A DNA stretch of 64,000 nt from Xylocopa sonorina. Lineage: Eukaryota; Arthropoda; Insecta; Hymenoptera; Apidae. The stretch covers positions 124,001 to 188,000 of the forward strand of contig NW_027490232.1 of assembly GCF_050948175.1 (NCBI RefSeq). The letters are read 5' to 3'. The notes under the pieces were generated by a model that did not search any database, had not been told where the DNA came from, and worked only from the letters and a program-made list of their open reading frames with translations. Below are positions 23,297-37,373 of this stretch, piece by piece; the stretch's first letter is position 1, and each line of letters begins with the position of its first letter. Position numbers and translations under genes: made by a program.

Positions 23297-24552
23297 CTAT
23301 GCTAGGAAATAGCGATTGCAGATGTCTACGTATCGTACCAATAGAGTTCATATGCTTCTTAAAACGCGATATCGCATCTCATTTCTATGTTTCATGGTAA
23401 GATATAATATGATTTGCGAAGTATCATGTATTCCTCGTCTACACTTCAAATGAATGTAAATGCGACACTTCCTTGCTAGGAAATAGCGTTTGCAGATGTC
23501 TACGTATCGAAGCAATAGAGTTCAAATGCTTCTAAAAACAAGATATCGCATCTCAATTCTATGTTTCATGATAAGATGTAATATTCATTGCGAAGTGTTA
23601 TGTATTCCTCGCCTACACTTCAAATGAAAGTAAATGCGACACTTCTTTGCAAGGAAATAGCGTTTGCAGATGTCTACGTATCGTAGCAATAGAGTTCTTA
23701 TGATTCTTAAAACGCGATATTGCATCTCATTTCTATGTTTCATGGTAAGATATAATATGATTTGCGAAGTGTTATGTATTCCTCGTCTACACTTCAAATG
23801 AATGTAAATGCGACACTTCTTTGCTAGGAAATAGCGTTTGCAAATGTCTACCTATTGTGGCAATAGTGTTCTAATGCTTCTTAAAACGCGATATCGCATC
23901 TCATTTCTATGTTTCATGGTAAGATATAATATGATTTGCGAAGTATCATGTATTCCTCGTCTACACTTCAAATGAATGTAAATGCGACACTTCCTTGCTA
24001 GGAAATAGCGATTGCAGATGTCTACGTATCGTAGCAGTAGAGCTCATATGATTCTTAATACGCGATATCGCATCTCATTTCTATGTTTCATGGTAAGATA
24101 TAACAGGATTTGCGAAGTGTTATGTATTCCTCGTCTACACTTCAAATGAATGTGAATGCGACACTTCCTGGCTAGGAAATAGCGTTTGCAGATGTCTGCG
24201 TATCGTAGCAATAGTGTTCTAATGCTTCTCAAAAAGCGATATCGCATCCATTTCTATGTTTCATGGTAAGATATAATATGATTTGCGAAGTATCATGTAT
24301 TCCTCGTCTACACTTCAAATGAATGTAAATGCGACACTTCCTTGCAAGGAAATAGCGTTTGCAGATGACTACGTATCGTAGCAATAGAGTTCTTATGATT
24401 CTTAAAACGCGATATTGCATCTCATTTCTATGTTTCATGGTAAGATATAATATGATTTGCGAAGTGTTATGTATTCCTCGTCTACACTTCAAATGAATGT
24501 GAATGCGACACTTCCCCGCTAGGAAATAGCGTTTGCAGATGTCTACGTATCG
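23266..24552 (+). repeat. Block E, copy 2
   Basis: Matches 17,351-18,637, including the 1-bp deletion near 24,249. It also takes part in a 10-monomer local duplication: 22,908-24,340 matches 24,647-26,079 at offset 1,739 bp (10 monomers minus that 1 bp). After 24,552 the sequence switches to a class B unit like the one at 27,150. Confidence 0.85.
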
Positions 24553-24646
24553 AAGCAATAGAGTTCAAATGCTTCTTAAAACGAGATATTGCAGCTCATA
24601 CCTATGTTTCATGATAAGATATAATTTTCATTGCGAAGTGTTATGC

Positions 24647-26079
24647 ATTCCTCGTCTACACTTCAAATGAATGTAAATGCGACACTTCCTTGCTAGGAAA
24701 TAGCGATTGCAAATGTCTACGTATCGTAGCAATAGAGTTCATATGATTCTTAAAACGCGATATCGCATCTCATTTCTATGTTTCATGGTAAGATATAATA
24801 TTCATTGCGAAGTGTTACGCATTCCTCGTCTAGGATTCAAATGAATGTAAATGCGACACTTCCTTGATAAGAAATAGCGTTTGTAGATGTCTAGGTATCG
24901 TAGCAATGGAGTTCTAATGCTTCTTAAAACGCGATATCGCATCTCATTTCTATGTTTCATGGTAAGATATAATATGATTTGCGAAGTGTTATGTGTTCCT
25001 CTCCTACACTTCAAATGAATGTAAATGCGACACTTCTATGCTAGGAAATAGCGATTGCAGATGTCTACGTATCGTACCAATAGAGTTCATATGCTTCTTA
25101 AAACGCGATATCGCATCTCATTTCTATGTTTCATGGTAAGATATAATATGATTTGCGAAGTATCATGTATTCCTCGTCTACACTTCAAATGAATGTAAAT
25201 GCGACACTTCCTTGCTAGGAAATAGCGTTTGCAGATGTCTACGTATCGAAGCAATAGAGTTCAAATGCTTCTAAAAACAAGATATCGCATCTCAATTCTA
25301 TGTTTCATGATAAGATGTAATATTCATTGCGAAGTGTTATGTATTCCTCGCCTACACTTCAAATGAAAGTAAATGCGACACTTCTTTGCAAGGAAATAGC
25401 GTTTGCAGATGTCTACGTATCGTAGCAATAGAGTTCTTATGATTCTTAAAACGCGATATTGCATCTCATTTCTATGTTTCATGGTAAGATATAATATGAT
25501 TTGCGAAGTGTTATGTATTCCTCGTCTACACTTCAAATGAATGTAAATGCGACACTTCTTTGCTAGGAAATAGCGTTTGCAAATGTCTACCTATTGTGGC
25601 AATAGTGTTCTAATGCTTCTTAAAACGCGATATCGCATCTCATTTCTATGTTTCATGGTAAGATATAATATGATTTGCGAAGTATCATGTATTCCTCGTC
25701 TACACTTCAAATGAATGTAAATGCGACACTTCCTTGCTAGGAAATAGCGATTGCAGATGTCTACGTATCGTAGCAGTAGAGCTCATATGATTCTTAATAC
25801 GCGATATCGCATCTCATTTCTATGTTTCATGGTAAGATATAACAGGATTTGCGAAGTGTTATGTATTCCTCGTCTACACTTCAAATGAATGTGAATGCGA
25901 CACTTCCTGGCTAGGAAATAGCGTTTGCAGATGTCTGCGTATCGTAGCAATAGTGTTCTAATGCTTCTCAAAAAGCGATATCGCATCCATTTCTATGTTT
26001 CATGGTAAGATATAATATGATTTGCGAAGTATCATGTATTCCTCGTCTACACTTCAAATGAATGTAAATGCGACACTTC
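24647..26079 (+). repeat. Second copy of the 10-monomer (1,739 bp) local repeat, with block E copy 3
   Basis: Duplicate of 22,908-24,340, carrying the same 1-bp deletion at about 25,988. Before this insertion the spacing between B copies 1 and 2 would have been 7,306 - 1,739 = 5,567 bp, which is 32 monomers minus 1. The present 42-monomer spacing is thus explained as a 32-monomer HOR enlarged by an internal 10-monomer duplication. That order of events is inference. Confidence 0.83.
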
Positions 26080-29000
26080 TTTGCTAGGAAATAGCGTTTG
26101 CAAATGTCTACCTGTCGTGGCAATAGTGTTCTAATGCTTCTTAAAACGAGATATCGCATCTCATTTCTATGTTTCATGGTAAGATATAATATGATTTGCG
26201 AAGTGTTATGTATTCCTCGTCTACACTTCAAATGAATGTAAATGCGACACTTCCTTGCAAGGAAATAGCTATTGCAGATGTCTACGTATCGTAGCAATAG
26301 AGTTCAAATGCTTCTAAAAACAAGATATCGCATCTCAATTCTATGTTTCATGGTAAGATATAACATGATTTGCGAAGTGTTATGTATTCCTCGTCTACAC
26401 TTCAAATGAATGTAAATGCGACACTTCCTTGCTAGGAAATAGCGTGTGCAGATGTCTAGGAATTGTAGCAATAGTGTTCTAATGCTTCTTAAAACGCGAT
26501 ATCGCATCTCAATTCTATGTTTCATGGTAAGATATAACATGATTTGCGAAGTGTTATGTATTCCTCGTCTACACTTCAAATGAATGTAAATGCGACACTT
26601 CCTTGCAAGAAAATAGCGTCTGCAGATATCTACGTATCGTAGCAATAGATTTCCAATGCTTCTTAAAACGCGATATCGCATCTCAATTCTATGTTTCATG
26701 GTAAGATATAATATGATTTGCGAAGCGTCATGTATTCCTCGTCTACTCTTCAAATGAATGTAAATGCGACACTTCCTTGCTAGGAAATAGCGTCTGCAGA
26801 TGTCTAGGTATCGTAGCAATAGTGTTCTAATGCTTCTTAAAACGAGATATTGCATCTCATATCTATGTTTCCTGATAAAATATAATATTCATTGAGAAGT
26901 GTTATGCATTCCTCGTCTACGATTCAAATGAATGTAAATGCGACACTTCCTTGCAAGGAAATAGCGTTTGCAGAAGTCTACGTATCGTAGCAATAGCTTT
27001 CTAATGCTTCTTAAAACGCGATATCGCATCTCATTTCTATGCTTCAAGGTAAGATATAATATGATTTGCGAAGTGTCATGTATTCCTCGTCTACACTTCA
27101 AATGAATGTAAATGAGACACTTCCTTGCAAGGAAATAGCGTTTGCAGATGTCTACGTATCGAAGCAATAGAGTTCAAATGCTTCTTAAAACGAGATATTG
27201 CAGCTCATACCTATGTTTCATGATAAGATATAATTTTCATTGCGAAGTGTTATGCATTCCTCGTCTACGATTCAAATGAATGTAAATGCGACACTTCCTT
27301 GCAAGGAAATAGCGTTTGCAGATGTCTACGTATCGTAGCGATAGAGTTCTTATGATTCTTAAAACGCGATATCGCATCTCATTTCTATGTTTCATGGTAA
27401 GACATAATATGATTTGCGAAGTGTAATGCATTCCTCGTCTACGATTCAAATGAATGTAAATGCGACACTTCCTTGCAAGGAAATAGCGTTTGCAGATGTC
27501 TACGTATCGTAGCAATAGAGTTCTTATGATTCTTAAAACGCGATATCGCATCTCATTTCTATGTTTCATGGTAAGATATAATATGATTTGCGAAGTATCA
27601 TGTATTCCTCGTCTACACTTCAAATGAATGTAAATGCGACACTTCCTTGCTAGGAAATAACGATTGCAAATGTCTACGTATCGTAGCAATAGAGTTCATA
27701 TGATTCTTAAAACGCGATATCGCATCTCATTTCTATGTTTCATGGTAAGATATAATATTCATTGCGAAGTGTTACGCATTCCTCGTCTAGGATTCAAATG
27801 AATGTAAATGCGACACTTCCTTGATAGGAAATAGCGTTTGCAGATGTCTAGGTATCGTAGCAATGGAGTTCTAATGCTTCTTAAAACGCGATATCGCATC
27901 TCATTTCTATGTTTCATGGTAAGATATAATATGATTTGCGAAGTGTTATGTGTTCCTCTCCTACACTTCAAATGAATGTAAATGCGACACTTCCTTGCAA
28001 GGAAATAGCGTTTGCAGATGTCTACGTATCGAAGCAATAGAGTTCAAATGCTTCCTAAAACAAGATATCGCATCTCAATTCTATGCTTCATGATAAGATG
28101 TAATATTCATTGCGATGTGTTATCTATTCCTCGTCTACGATTCAAATGAAAGTAAATGCGACACTTCCTTGCAAGGTAGTAGCGATTGCAGATGTCTACG
28201 TATCGTAGCAATAGAGTTCATGTCATTCTTAAAACGCGATATCGCTTCTCATTTCTATGTTTCATGGTAAGATATAACATGATTTGCGAAGTGTTATGTA
28301 TTCCTCGTCTACACTTCAAATGAATGTAAATGCAACACTTCCTTGCTAGGAAATAGCGTCTGCAGATTTCTAGGTATCGTAGCAATAGAGTTCTAATGCT
28401 TCTTAAAACTCGATATCGCATCTCATTTCTATGTTTCATGGTAAGATGTAATATGATTTGCGAAGTGTTATGCATTTCTCGTCTAGGATTCAAATGAATG
28501 TAAATGCGACACTTCCTTGCAAGGAAATAGCGTTTGCAGATGTCTACGTATCGAAGCAACAGAGTTCATATGATTCTTAAAACGCGATATCGCATCTCGT
28601 TTCTATGTTTCATGGTAATATATAACATGATTTGCGAAGTGTTATGTATTCCTCGCCTACACTCCAAATGAATGTAAATGCGACACTTCTTTGCTAGGAG
28701 ATAGCGTTTGCAAATGTCTATCTATCGTAGCAATAGTGTTATAATGCTTCTTAAAACGCGATATCGCATCTCATTTCTATGTTTCATGGTAAGATATAAT
28801 ATGATTTGCGATGTATCATGTATTCCTCGTCTACACTTCAAATGAATGTAAATGCGACACTTCCTTGCTAGGAAATAGCGTCTGCAGATGTCTAGGTATC
28901 GTAGCAATAGAGTTCTAATGCTTCTTAAAACGCGATATCGCATCTCATTTCTATGTTTCATGGTAAGATATAATATGAATTGCGATGTGTTATGTATTCC

Positions 29001-30602
29001 TCGTCTACACTTCAAATGAATGTAAATGCGACACTTCTTTGCTAGGAAATAGCGTTTGCAAATGTCTACCCATCGTAGCAATAGTGTTCTAATGCTTCTT
29101 AAAATGCGATATCGCATCTCATTTCTATGTTTCATAGTAAGATATAATATGATTTGCGAAGTATCATGTATTCCTCGTCTACACTTCAAATGAATGTAAA
29201 TGAGACACTTCCTTGCTAGGAAATAGCGATTGCAGATGTCTACGTATCGTAGCAATAGAGTTCATATGATTCTTAAAACGCGATATCGCATCTCATTTCT
29301 ATGTTTCATGGTAAGATATAATATGATTTGCGAAGAGTCATGTATTCCTCGTCTAATCTTCAAATGAATGTAAATGCGACACTTCCTTGCTAGGAAATAG
29401 CGTCTGCAGATGTCTAGGTATCGTATCAATAGCTTTCTAATGCTTCTTAAAACGCGATATCGAATCTCATTTCTATGTTTCATGGTAAGATATAATATTC
29501 ATTACGAAGTATTATGCATTCCTCGTCTACGATTCAAATGAATGTAAATGCGACACTTCTTTGCTAGGAAATAGCGTTTGCAAATGTCTACCTATTGTAG
29601 CAATAGTGTTCTAATGCTTCTTAAAACGCGATATCGCATCTTTTTTCTATGTTCCATGGTAAGATATTATATGATTTGCGAAGTATCATGTATTCCTCGT
29701 CTACACTTCAAATGAATGTAAATGCGACACTTCCTTGCAAGGAAATAGCGTTTGCAGATGTCTACGTATCGTAGCAATAGAGTTCTTATGATTCTTAAAA
29801 CGCGATATTGCATCTCATTTCTATGTTTCATGGTAAGATATAATTTGATTTGCGAAGTGTTATGTATTCCTTGTCTACACTTCAAATGAATGTGAATGCG
29901 ACACTTTCTCGCTAGGAAATAGCGTTTGCAGATGTCTACGTATCGTAGCAATAGATTTCTAATGTTTCTTAAAACGCGATATCGCATCTCATTTCTATAT
30001 TTCATGGTAAGATATAATATGATTTGCGAAGCGTCATGTATACCTCGTCTAATCTTCAAATGAATGTAAATGCGACACTTCCTTGCTAGGAAATAGCGTC
30101 TGCAGATGTCTACGTATCGTAGCAATAGAGTTTATATGATTCTTAAAACGCGATATCGCATCTCATTTCTATGTTTCATGGTAAGATATAATATGATTTG
30201 CGAAGTATCATGTATTCCTCGTCTACACTTCAAATGAATGTAAATGCGACACTTCCTTGCTAGGAAATAGCGATTGCAAATGTCTACGTATCGTAGCAAT
30301 AGAGTTCATATGATTCTTAAAACGCGATATCGCATCTCATTTCTATGTTTCATGGTAAGATATAATATTCATTGCGAAGTGTTACGCATTCCTCGTCTAG
30401 GATTCAAATGAATGTAAATGCGACACTTCCTTGATAAGAAATAGCGTTTGTAGATGTCTAGGTATCGTAGCAATGGAGTTCTAATGCTTCTTAAAACGCG
30501 ATATCGCATCTCATTTCTATGTTTCATGGTAAGATATAATATGATTTGCGAAGTGTTATGTGTTCCTCTCCTACACTTCAAATGAATGTAAATGCGACAC
30601 TT
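26006..30602 (+). repeat. Block B, copy 2
   Basis: Matches 18,700-23,296 at a constant 7,306 bp offset. The match stops at 30,603. The following sequence (30,603-30,860) instead continues like 20,715-20,970 (GCTTCATGATAAG, GCAAGGTAGTAGCG, GTTCATGTC). This shows a jump back within the same block at a monomer-register position. Confidence 0.87.
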
Positions 30603-33600
30603 CCTTGCAAGGAAATAGCGTTTGCAGATGTCTACGTATCGAAGCAATAGAGTTCAAATGCTTCCTAAAACAAGATATCGCATCTCAATTCTATGCTTCA
30701 TGATAAGATGTAATATTCATTGCGATGTGTTATCTATTCCTCGTCTACGATTCAAATGAAAGTAAATGCGACACTTCCTTGCAAGGTAGTAGCGATTGCA
30801 GATGTCTACGTATCGTAGCAATAGAGTTCATGTCATTCTTAAAACGCGATATCGCTTCTCATTCCTATGTTTCATGGTAAGATATAATATGATTTGCGAA
30901 GTATCATGTATTCCTCGTCTACACTTCAAATGAATGTAAATGCGACACTTCCTTGCAAGGAAATAGCGTCTGCAGATGTGTAGGTGTCATAGCAATAGAG
31001 TTCTAAAACTTCTTAAAACGCGATATCGCATCTCATTTCTATGTTTCATGGTAAGATGTAATATGATTTGCGAAGTATCATGTATTCCCCGTCTACACTT
31101 CAAATGAATGTAAATGCGACACTTACTTGCAAGGAAATAGCGTTTGCAGATGTCTACGTATCGAAGCAATAGAGTTCAAATGCTTCTTAAAGCGCGATAT
31201 AGAATCTCATTTCTATGTTTCATGGTAAGATATAATATGATTTGCAAAGTGTCATGTATTCCTCGTCTACACTCCAAATGAATGTAAATGCGACACTTCC
31301 GTGCTAGGAAATAGCGTTTGCAAATGTCTAGGTATCGTAGCAATAGTGTTCTAATGCTTCTTAAAACGCGATATCGCATCTCATTTCTATGTTTCATGGT
31401 AAGATATAATATGATTTGCGAAGCGTCATGTATACCTCGTCTAATCTTCAAATGAATGTAAATGCGACACTTCCTTGCTAGGAAATAGCGTCTGCAGATG
31501 TCTAGGTATCGTATCAATAGTGTTCTAATGCTTCTTAAAACGCGATATCGCACCTCATTTCTATGTTTCATGGTAAGATGTAATATGATTTGCGAAGTGT
31601 TATGTATTCCTCGTCTACACTTAAAATGAATGTAAATGCGACACTTCCTTGCTAGGAAATAGCGTCTGCAGATGTCTACGTATCGTAGCAATAGAGTTTA
31701 TATGATTCTTAAAACGCGATATCGCATCTCATTCCTATGTTTCATGGTAAGATATAATATGATTTGCGAAGTATCATGTATTCCTCGTCTACACTTCAAA
31801 TGAATGTAAATGCGACACTTCCTTGCTAGGAAATAGCGTTTGCAGATGTCTACGTATCGAAGCAATAGAGTTCTAATGCTTCTTAAAACGCGATATCGCA
31901 TCTCATTTCTATGTTTCATGGTAAGATATAATATGATTTGCGAAGTGTTATGTATTCCTCGTCTACACTTCAAATGAATGTAAATGCGACACTTCCTTGC
32001 AAGGAAATAGCGTCTGCAGATGTCTACGTATCGTAGCAATAGATTTCTAATGCTTCTTAAAACGCGATATCGCATCTCATTTCTATGTTTCATGGTAAGA
32101 TATAACATGATTTGCGAAGTGTTATGTATTACTCGTCAACACCTCAAATGAATGTGAATGCGATACTTCCTCGCTAGGAAATAGCGTTTGCAGAAGTCTA
32201 CGTATCGTAGCAATAGCTTTCTAATGCTTCTTAAAGCGCGATATAGAATCTCATTTCTATGTTTCATGGTAAGATATAATATGATTTGCAAAGTGTCATG
32301 TATTCCTCGTCTACACTCCAAATGAATGTAAATGCGACACTTCCGTGCTAGGAAATAGCGTTTGCAAATGTCTAGGTATCGTAGCAATAGTGTTCTAATG
32401 CTTCTTAAAACGCGATATCGCATCTCATTTCTATGTTTCATGGTAAGATATAATATGATTTGCGAAGTATCATGTATTCCTCGTCTACACTTCAATTGAA
32501 TGTAAATGCGACACTTCCTTGCAAGGAAATAGCGTTTGCAGATGTCTACGTATCGAAGCAATAGAGTTCAAATGCTTCTTAAAACGAGATATTGCATCTC
32601 ATATCTATGTTTCATGATAAGATATAATATTCATTGCGAAGTGTTATGCATTCCTCGTCTACGATTCAAATGAATGTAAATGCGACACTTCCTTGCAAGG
32701 AAATAGCGTTTGCAGATGTCCACGTATCGTAGCAATAGAGGTCTAATGCTTCTTAAAACGCGATATTGCATTTCATTTCTATGTTTCATGGTAAGATATA
32801 ATATGATTTGCGAAGTGTTTTGTATTCCTCGTCTACACTTCAAATGGATGTGAATGCGACACTTCCTCGCTAGGAAATAGCGTTTGCAGATGTCTACGTT
32901 TCGTAGCAATAGTGTTCTAATGCTTCTTAAAACGCGATATCGCATCTCATTTCTATGTTTCATGGTAAGATATAATATGATTTGCGAAGTATCATGTATT
33001 CCTCGTCTACACTTCAAATGAATGTAAATGCGACACTTCCTTGCAAGGAAATAGCGTTTGCAGATGTCTACGTATCGAAGCAATAGTGTTCAAATGTTTC
33101 TTAAAGCGAGATATTGCATCTCATATCTATGTTTCATGATAAGATATAATATTCATTGCGAAGTGTTATGCATTCCTCGTCTACGATTCAAATGAATGTA
33201 AATGCGACACTTCCTTGCAAGGAAATAGCGTTTGCAGATGTCTACGTATCGTAGCAATGGAGTTCTTATGATTCTTAAAACGCGATATTGCATCTCATTT
33301 CTATGCTTCATGGTAAGATATAATATGATTTGCGAAGTGTTATGTATTCCTTGTCTACACTTCAAATGAATGTGAATGCGACACTTCCTCGCTAGGATAT
33401 AGCGTTTGCAGATGTCTACGAAGCGAAGCAATAGAGTTCAGATTCTTCTTAAAACGAGATATCGCATCTCATTTCTATGTTTCATGATAAGGTATAATAT
33501 TCATTGCGAAGTGTCATGTAAACCTAGCATTCACTTCAAAAGAATGTAAATGCGACACTTCCTTGCAAGGAAATGCGTTTGCAGATGTCTACGTATCGAA

Positions 33601-34391
33601 GCAATAGAGTTCAAATGCTTCTTAAAACGAGATATTGCATCTCATATCTATGTTTCATGATAAGATATAATATTCATTGCGAAGAGTTATGCATTCCTCG
33701 TCTACGATTCAAATGAATGTAAATGCGACACTTCCTTGCTAGGAAATAGCGTTTGCAGATGTCTAAGTATCGTAGGGATGGAGTTCTAATGCTTCTTCAA
33801 ACGTGATATCGCATCTCATTTCTATGTTTCATGATAAGATGTAATATTCATTACGAAGTGTTATGCATTCCTCGTCTACCATTCAAATGAATGTAAATGC
33901 GACACTTCTTTGCTAGGAAATAGCGTTTGCAAATGTCTACCTATCGTAGCAATAGTGTTCTAATGCTTCTTAAAACGCGATATCGCATCTTTTTTCTATG
34001 TTCCATGGTAAGATATAATATGATTTGCGAAGTATCATGTATTCCTCGTCTACACTTCAAATGAATGTAAATGCGACACTTCCTTGCTAGGAAATAGCGT
34101 TTGCAGATGTCTACGTATCGTAGCAATAGAGTTCTTATGATTCTTAAAACGCGATATTGCATCTCATTTCTATGTTTCATGGTAAGATATAATATGATTT
34201 GCGAAGTGTTATGTATTCCTTGTCTACACTTCAAATGAATGTGAATGCGACACTTTCTCGCTAGGAAATAGCGTTTGCAGATGTCTACGTATCGTAGCAA
34301 TAGATTTCTAATGTTTCTTAAAACGCGATATCGCATCTCATTTCTATGTTTCATGGTAAGATATAATATGATTTGCGAAGCGTCATGTATA
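30603..34391 (+). repeat. Block D, copy 1, with extra monomers
   Basis: Begins with a short B fragment, then follows block D copy 0: 30,987 matches 15,505, 31,845 matches 15,841, and 33,084-34,033 matches 16,210-17,159. It shares the GGAAATGCG 1-bp deletion (33,574/33,575) and the TAAACCTAGC monomer at 33,408. Unlike copy 0 it contains the GTATCGTATCAATAGTG/CGCACCTC trio near 31,500, and a twice-used AAAGCGCGATATAGAATC unit (31,190 and 32,235). Confidence 0.8.
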
Positions 34392-35116
34392 CCTCGTCTA
34401 ATCTTCAAATGAATGTAAATGCGACACTTCCTTGCTAGGAAATAGCGTCTGCAGATGTCTAGGTATCGTATCAATAGTGTTCTAATGCTTCTTAAAACGC
34501 GATATCGCACCTCATTTCTATGTTTCATGGTAAGATGTAATATGATTTGCGAAGTGTTATGTATTCCTCGTCTACACTTAAAATGAATGTAAATGCGACA
34601 CTTCCTTGCTAGGAAATAGCGTCTGCAGATGTCTACGTATCGTAGCAATAGAGTTTATATGATTCTTAAAACGCGATATCGCATCTCATTTCTATGTTTC
34701 ATGGTAAGATATAATATGATTTGCGAAGTGTTATGTATTCCTCGCCTACACTTCAAATGAATGTAAATGCGACACTTCTATGCTAGGAAATAGCGATTGC
34801 AGATGTCTACGTATCGTAGCAATAGAGTTCATATGCTTCTTAAAACGCGATATCGCATCTCATTTCTATGTTTCATGGTAAGATATAATATGATTTGCGA
34901 AGTATCATGTATTCCTCGTCTACACTTCAAATGAATGTAAATGCGACACTTCCTTGCAAGGAAATAGCGTTTGCAGATGTCTACGTATCGAAGCAATAGA
35001 GTTCAAATGCTCCTTAAAACGAGATATTGCATCTCATATCTATGTTTCATGATAAGATATAATATTCATTGCGAAGTGTTATGCATTCCTCGTCTACGAT
35101 TCAAATGAATGTAAAT

Positions 35117-37373
35117 GCGACACTTCCTTGCAAGGAAATAGCGTTTGCAGATGTCCACGTATCGTAACAATAGAGGTCTAATGCTTCTTAAAAGGCGATA
35201 TTGCATTTCATTTCTATGTTTCATGGTAAGATATAATATGATTTGCGAAGTGTTTTGTATTCCTCGTCTACACTTCAAATGAATGTAAATGCGACACTTC
35301 CTTGCAAGGAAATAGCGTTTGCAGATGTCTACGTATCGTAGCAATAGATTTCTTATGATTCTTAAAACGCGATATTGCATCTCATTTCTATGTTTCATGG
35401 TAAGATATAATATGACTTGCGAAGTGTATTCCTCGTCTACACTTCAAATGAATGTGAATGCGACACTTCCTCGCTAGGAAATTGCGTTTGCAGATGTCTA
35501 CGTATCGTAGCAATAGAGTTCTAATGCTTCTTAAAACGCGATATCGCATCTCATTTCTATGTTTCATGGTAAGATATAATATGATTTGCGCAGTGTTATG
35601 TAATCCTCGTCTACACTTCAAATGAATGTAAATGCGACACTTCCTTGCTAGGAAATAGCGTTTGCAGATGTCTACGTACCGAAGCAATAGAGTTCAAATG
35701 CTTCTAAAAACAAGATATCGCTTCTCAATTCTATGTTTCATGATAAGATGTAATATTCATTGCGAAGTGCTATGTATTCCTCGCCTAAACTTCAAATAAA
35801 TGTAAATGCGACACTTCCTTGCTAGGAAATAGCGTTTGCAGATGTCTACGTATCGTAGCAATAGATTTCTAATGTTTCTTAAAACGCGATATCGCATCTC
35901 ATTTCTATGTTTCATGGTAAGATATAATATGATTTGCGAAGCGTCATGTATACCTCGTCTAATCTTCAAATGAATGTAAATGCGACACTTCCTTGCTAGG
36001 AAATAGCGTCTGCAGATGTCTAGGTATCGTATCAATAGTGTTCTAATGCTTCTTAAAACGCGATATCGCACCTCATTTCTATGTTTCATGGTAAGATGTA
36101 ATATGATTTGCGAAGTGTTATGTATTCCTCGTCTACACTTAAAATGAATGTAAATGCGACACTTCCTTGCTAGGAAATAGCGTCTGCAGATGTCTACGTA
36201 TCGTAGCAATAGAGTTTATATGATTCTTAAAACGCGATATCGCATCTCATTTCTATGTTTCATGGTAAGATATAATATGATTTGCGAAGTGTTATGTATT
36301 CCTCGCCTACACTTCAAATGAATGTAAATGCGACACTTCTATGCTAGGAAATAGCGATTGCAGATGTCTACGTATCGTAGCAATAGAGTTCATATGCTTC
36401 TTAAAACGCGATATCGCATCTCATTTCTATGTTTCATGGTAAGATATAATATGATTTGCGAAGTATCATGTATTCCTCGTCTACACTTCAAATGAATGTA
36501 AATGCGACACTTCCTTGCAAGGAAATAGCGTTTGCAGATGTCTACGTATCGTAGCAGTAGAGCTCATATGATTCTTAATACGCGATATCGCATCTCATTT
36601 CTATGTTTCATGGTAAGATATAATATGATTTGCGAAGTATCATGTATTCCTCGTCTACACTTCAAATGAATGTAAATGCGACACTTCCTTGCAAGGAAAT
36701 AGCGTTTGCAGATGTCTACGTATCGTAGCAATAGAGTTCTTATGCTTCTAAAAACGCGATATCGCATCTCATTTCTATGTTTCATGGTAAGATATAATAT
36801 GATTTGCGAAGTATCATGTATTCCTCGTCTACACTTCAAATGAATGTAAATGCGACACTTCCTTGCTAGGAAATAGCGATTGCAGATGTCTACGTATCGT
36901 AGCAGTAGAGCTCATATGATTCTTAATACGCGATATCGCATCTCATTTCTATGTTTCATGGTAAGATATAACAGGATTTGCGAAGTGTTATGTATTCCTC
37001 GTCTACACTTCAAATGAATGTGAATGCGACACTTCCTCGCTAGGAAATAGCGTTTGCAGATGTCTGCGTATCGTAGCAATAGTGTTCTAATGCTTCTTAA
37101 AAAGCGATATCGCATCTCATTTCTATGTTTCATGGTAAGATATACTATGATTTGCGAAGTATCATGTATTCCTCGTCTACACTTCAAATGAATGTAAATG
37201 CGACACTTCCTTGCAAGGAAATAGCGTTTGCAGATGTCTACGTATCGTAGCAATACAGTTCTTATGATTCTTAAAACGCGATATTGCATCTCATTTCTAT
37301 GTTTCATGGTAAGACATAATATGATTTGCGAAGTGTTATGTATTCCTCGTCTACACTTCAAATGAATGTGAAT
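35117..37373 (+). repeat. 13-monomer HOR unit (2,257 bp), first copy
   Basis: The period is 13 x 174 - 5 bp. Each copy holds one monomer with a 5-bp deletion (GACTTGCGAAGTGTATTCC, near 35,426), which fixes the phase. Other markers are GTCCACGTATCGTAACAATAG, AAAAGGCGATATTGCATTTC, GTGTTTTGTATTCC, GGAAATTGCG, TTGCGCAGTG, ACGTACCGAAG and AGCAGTAGAGCTC. The wider segment 34,392-37,384 also matches 40,472-43,464 at offset 6,080 bp. Confidence 0.9.
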
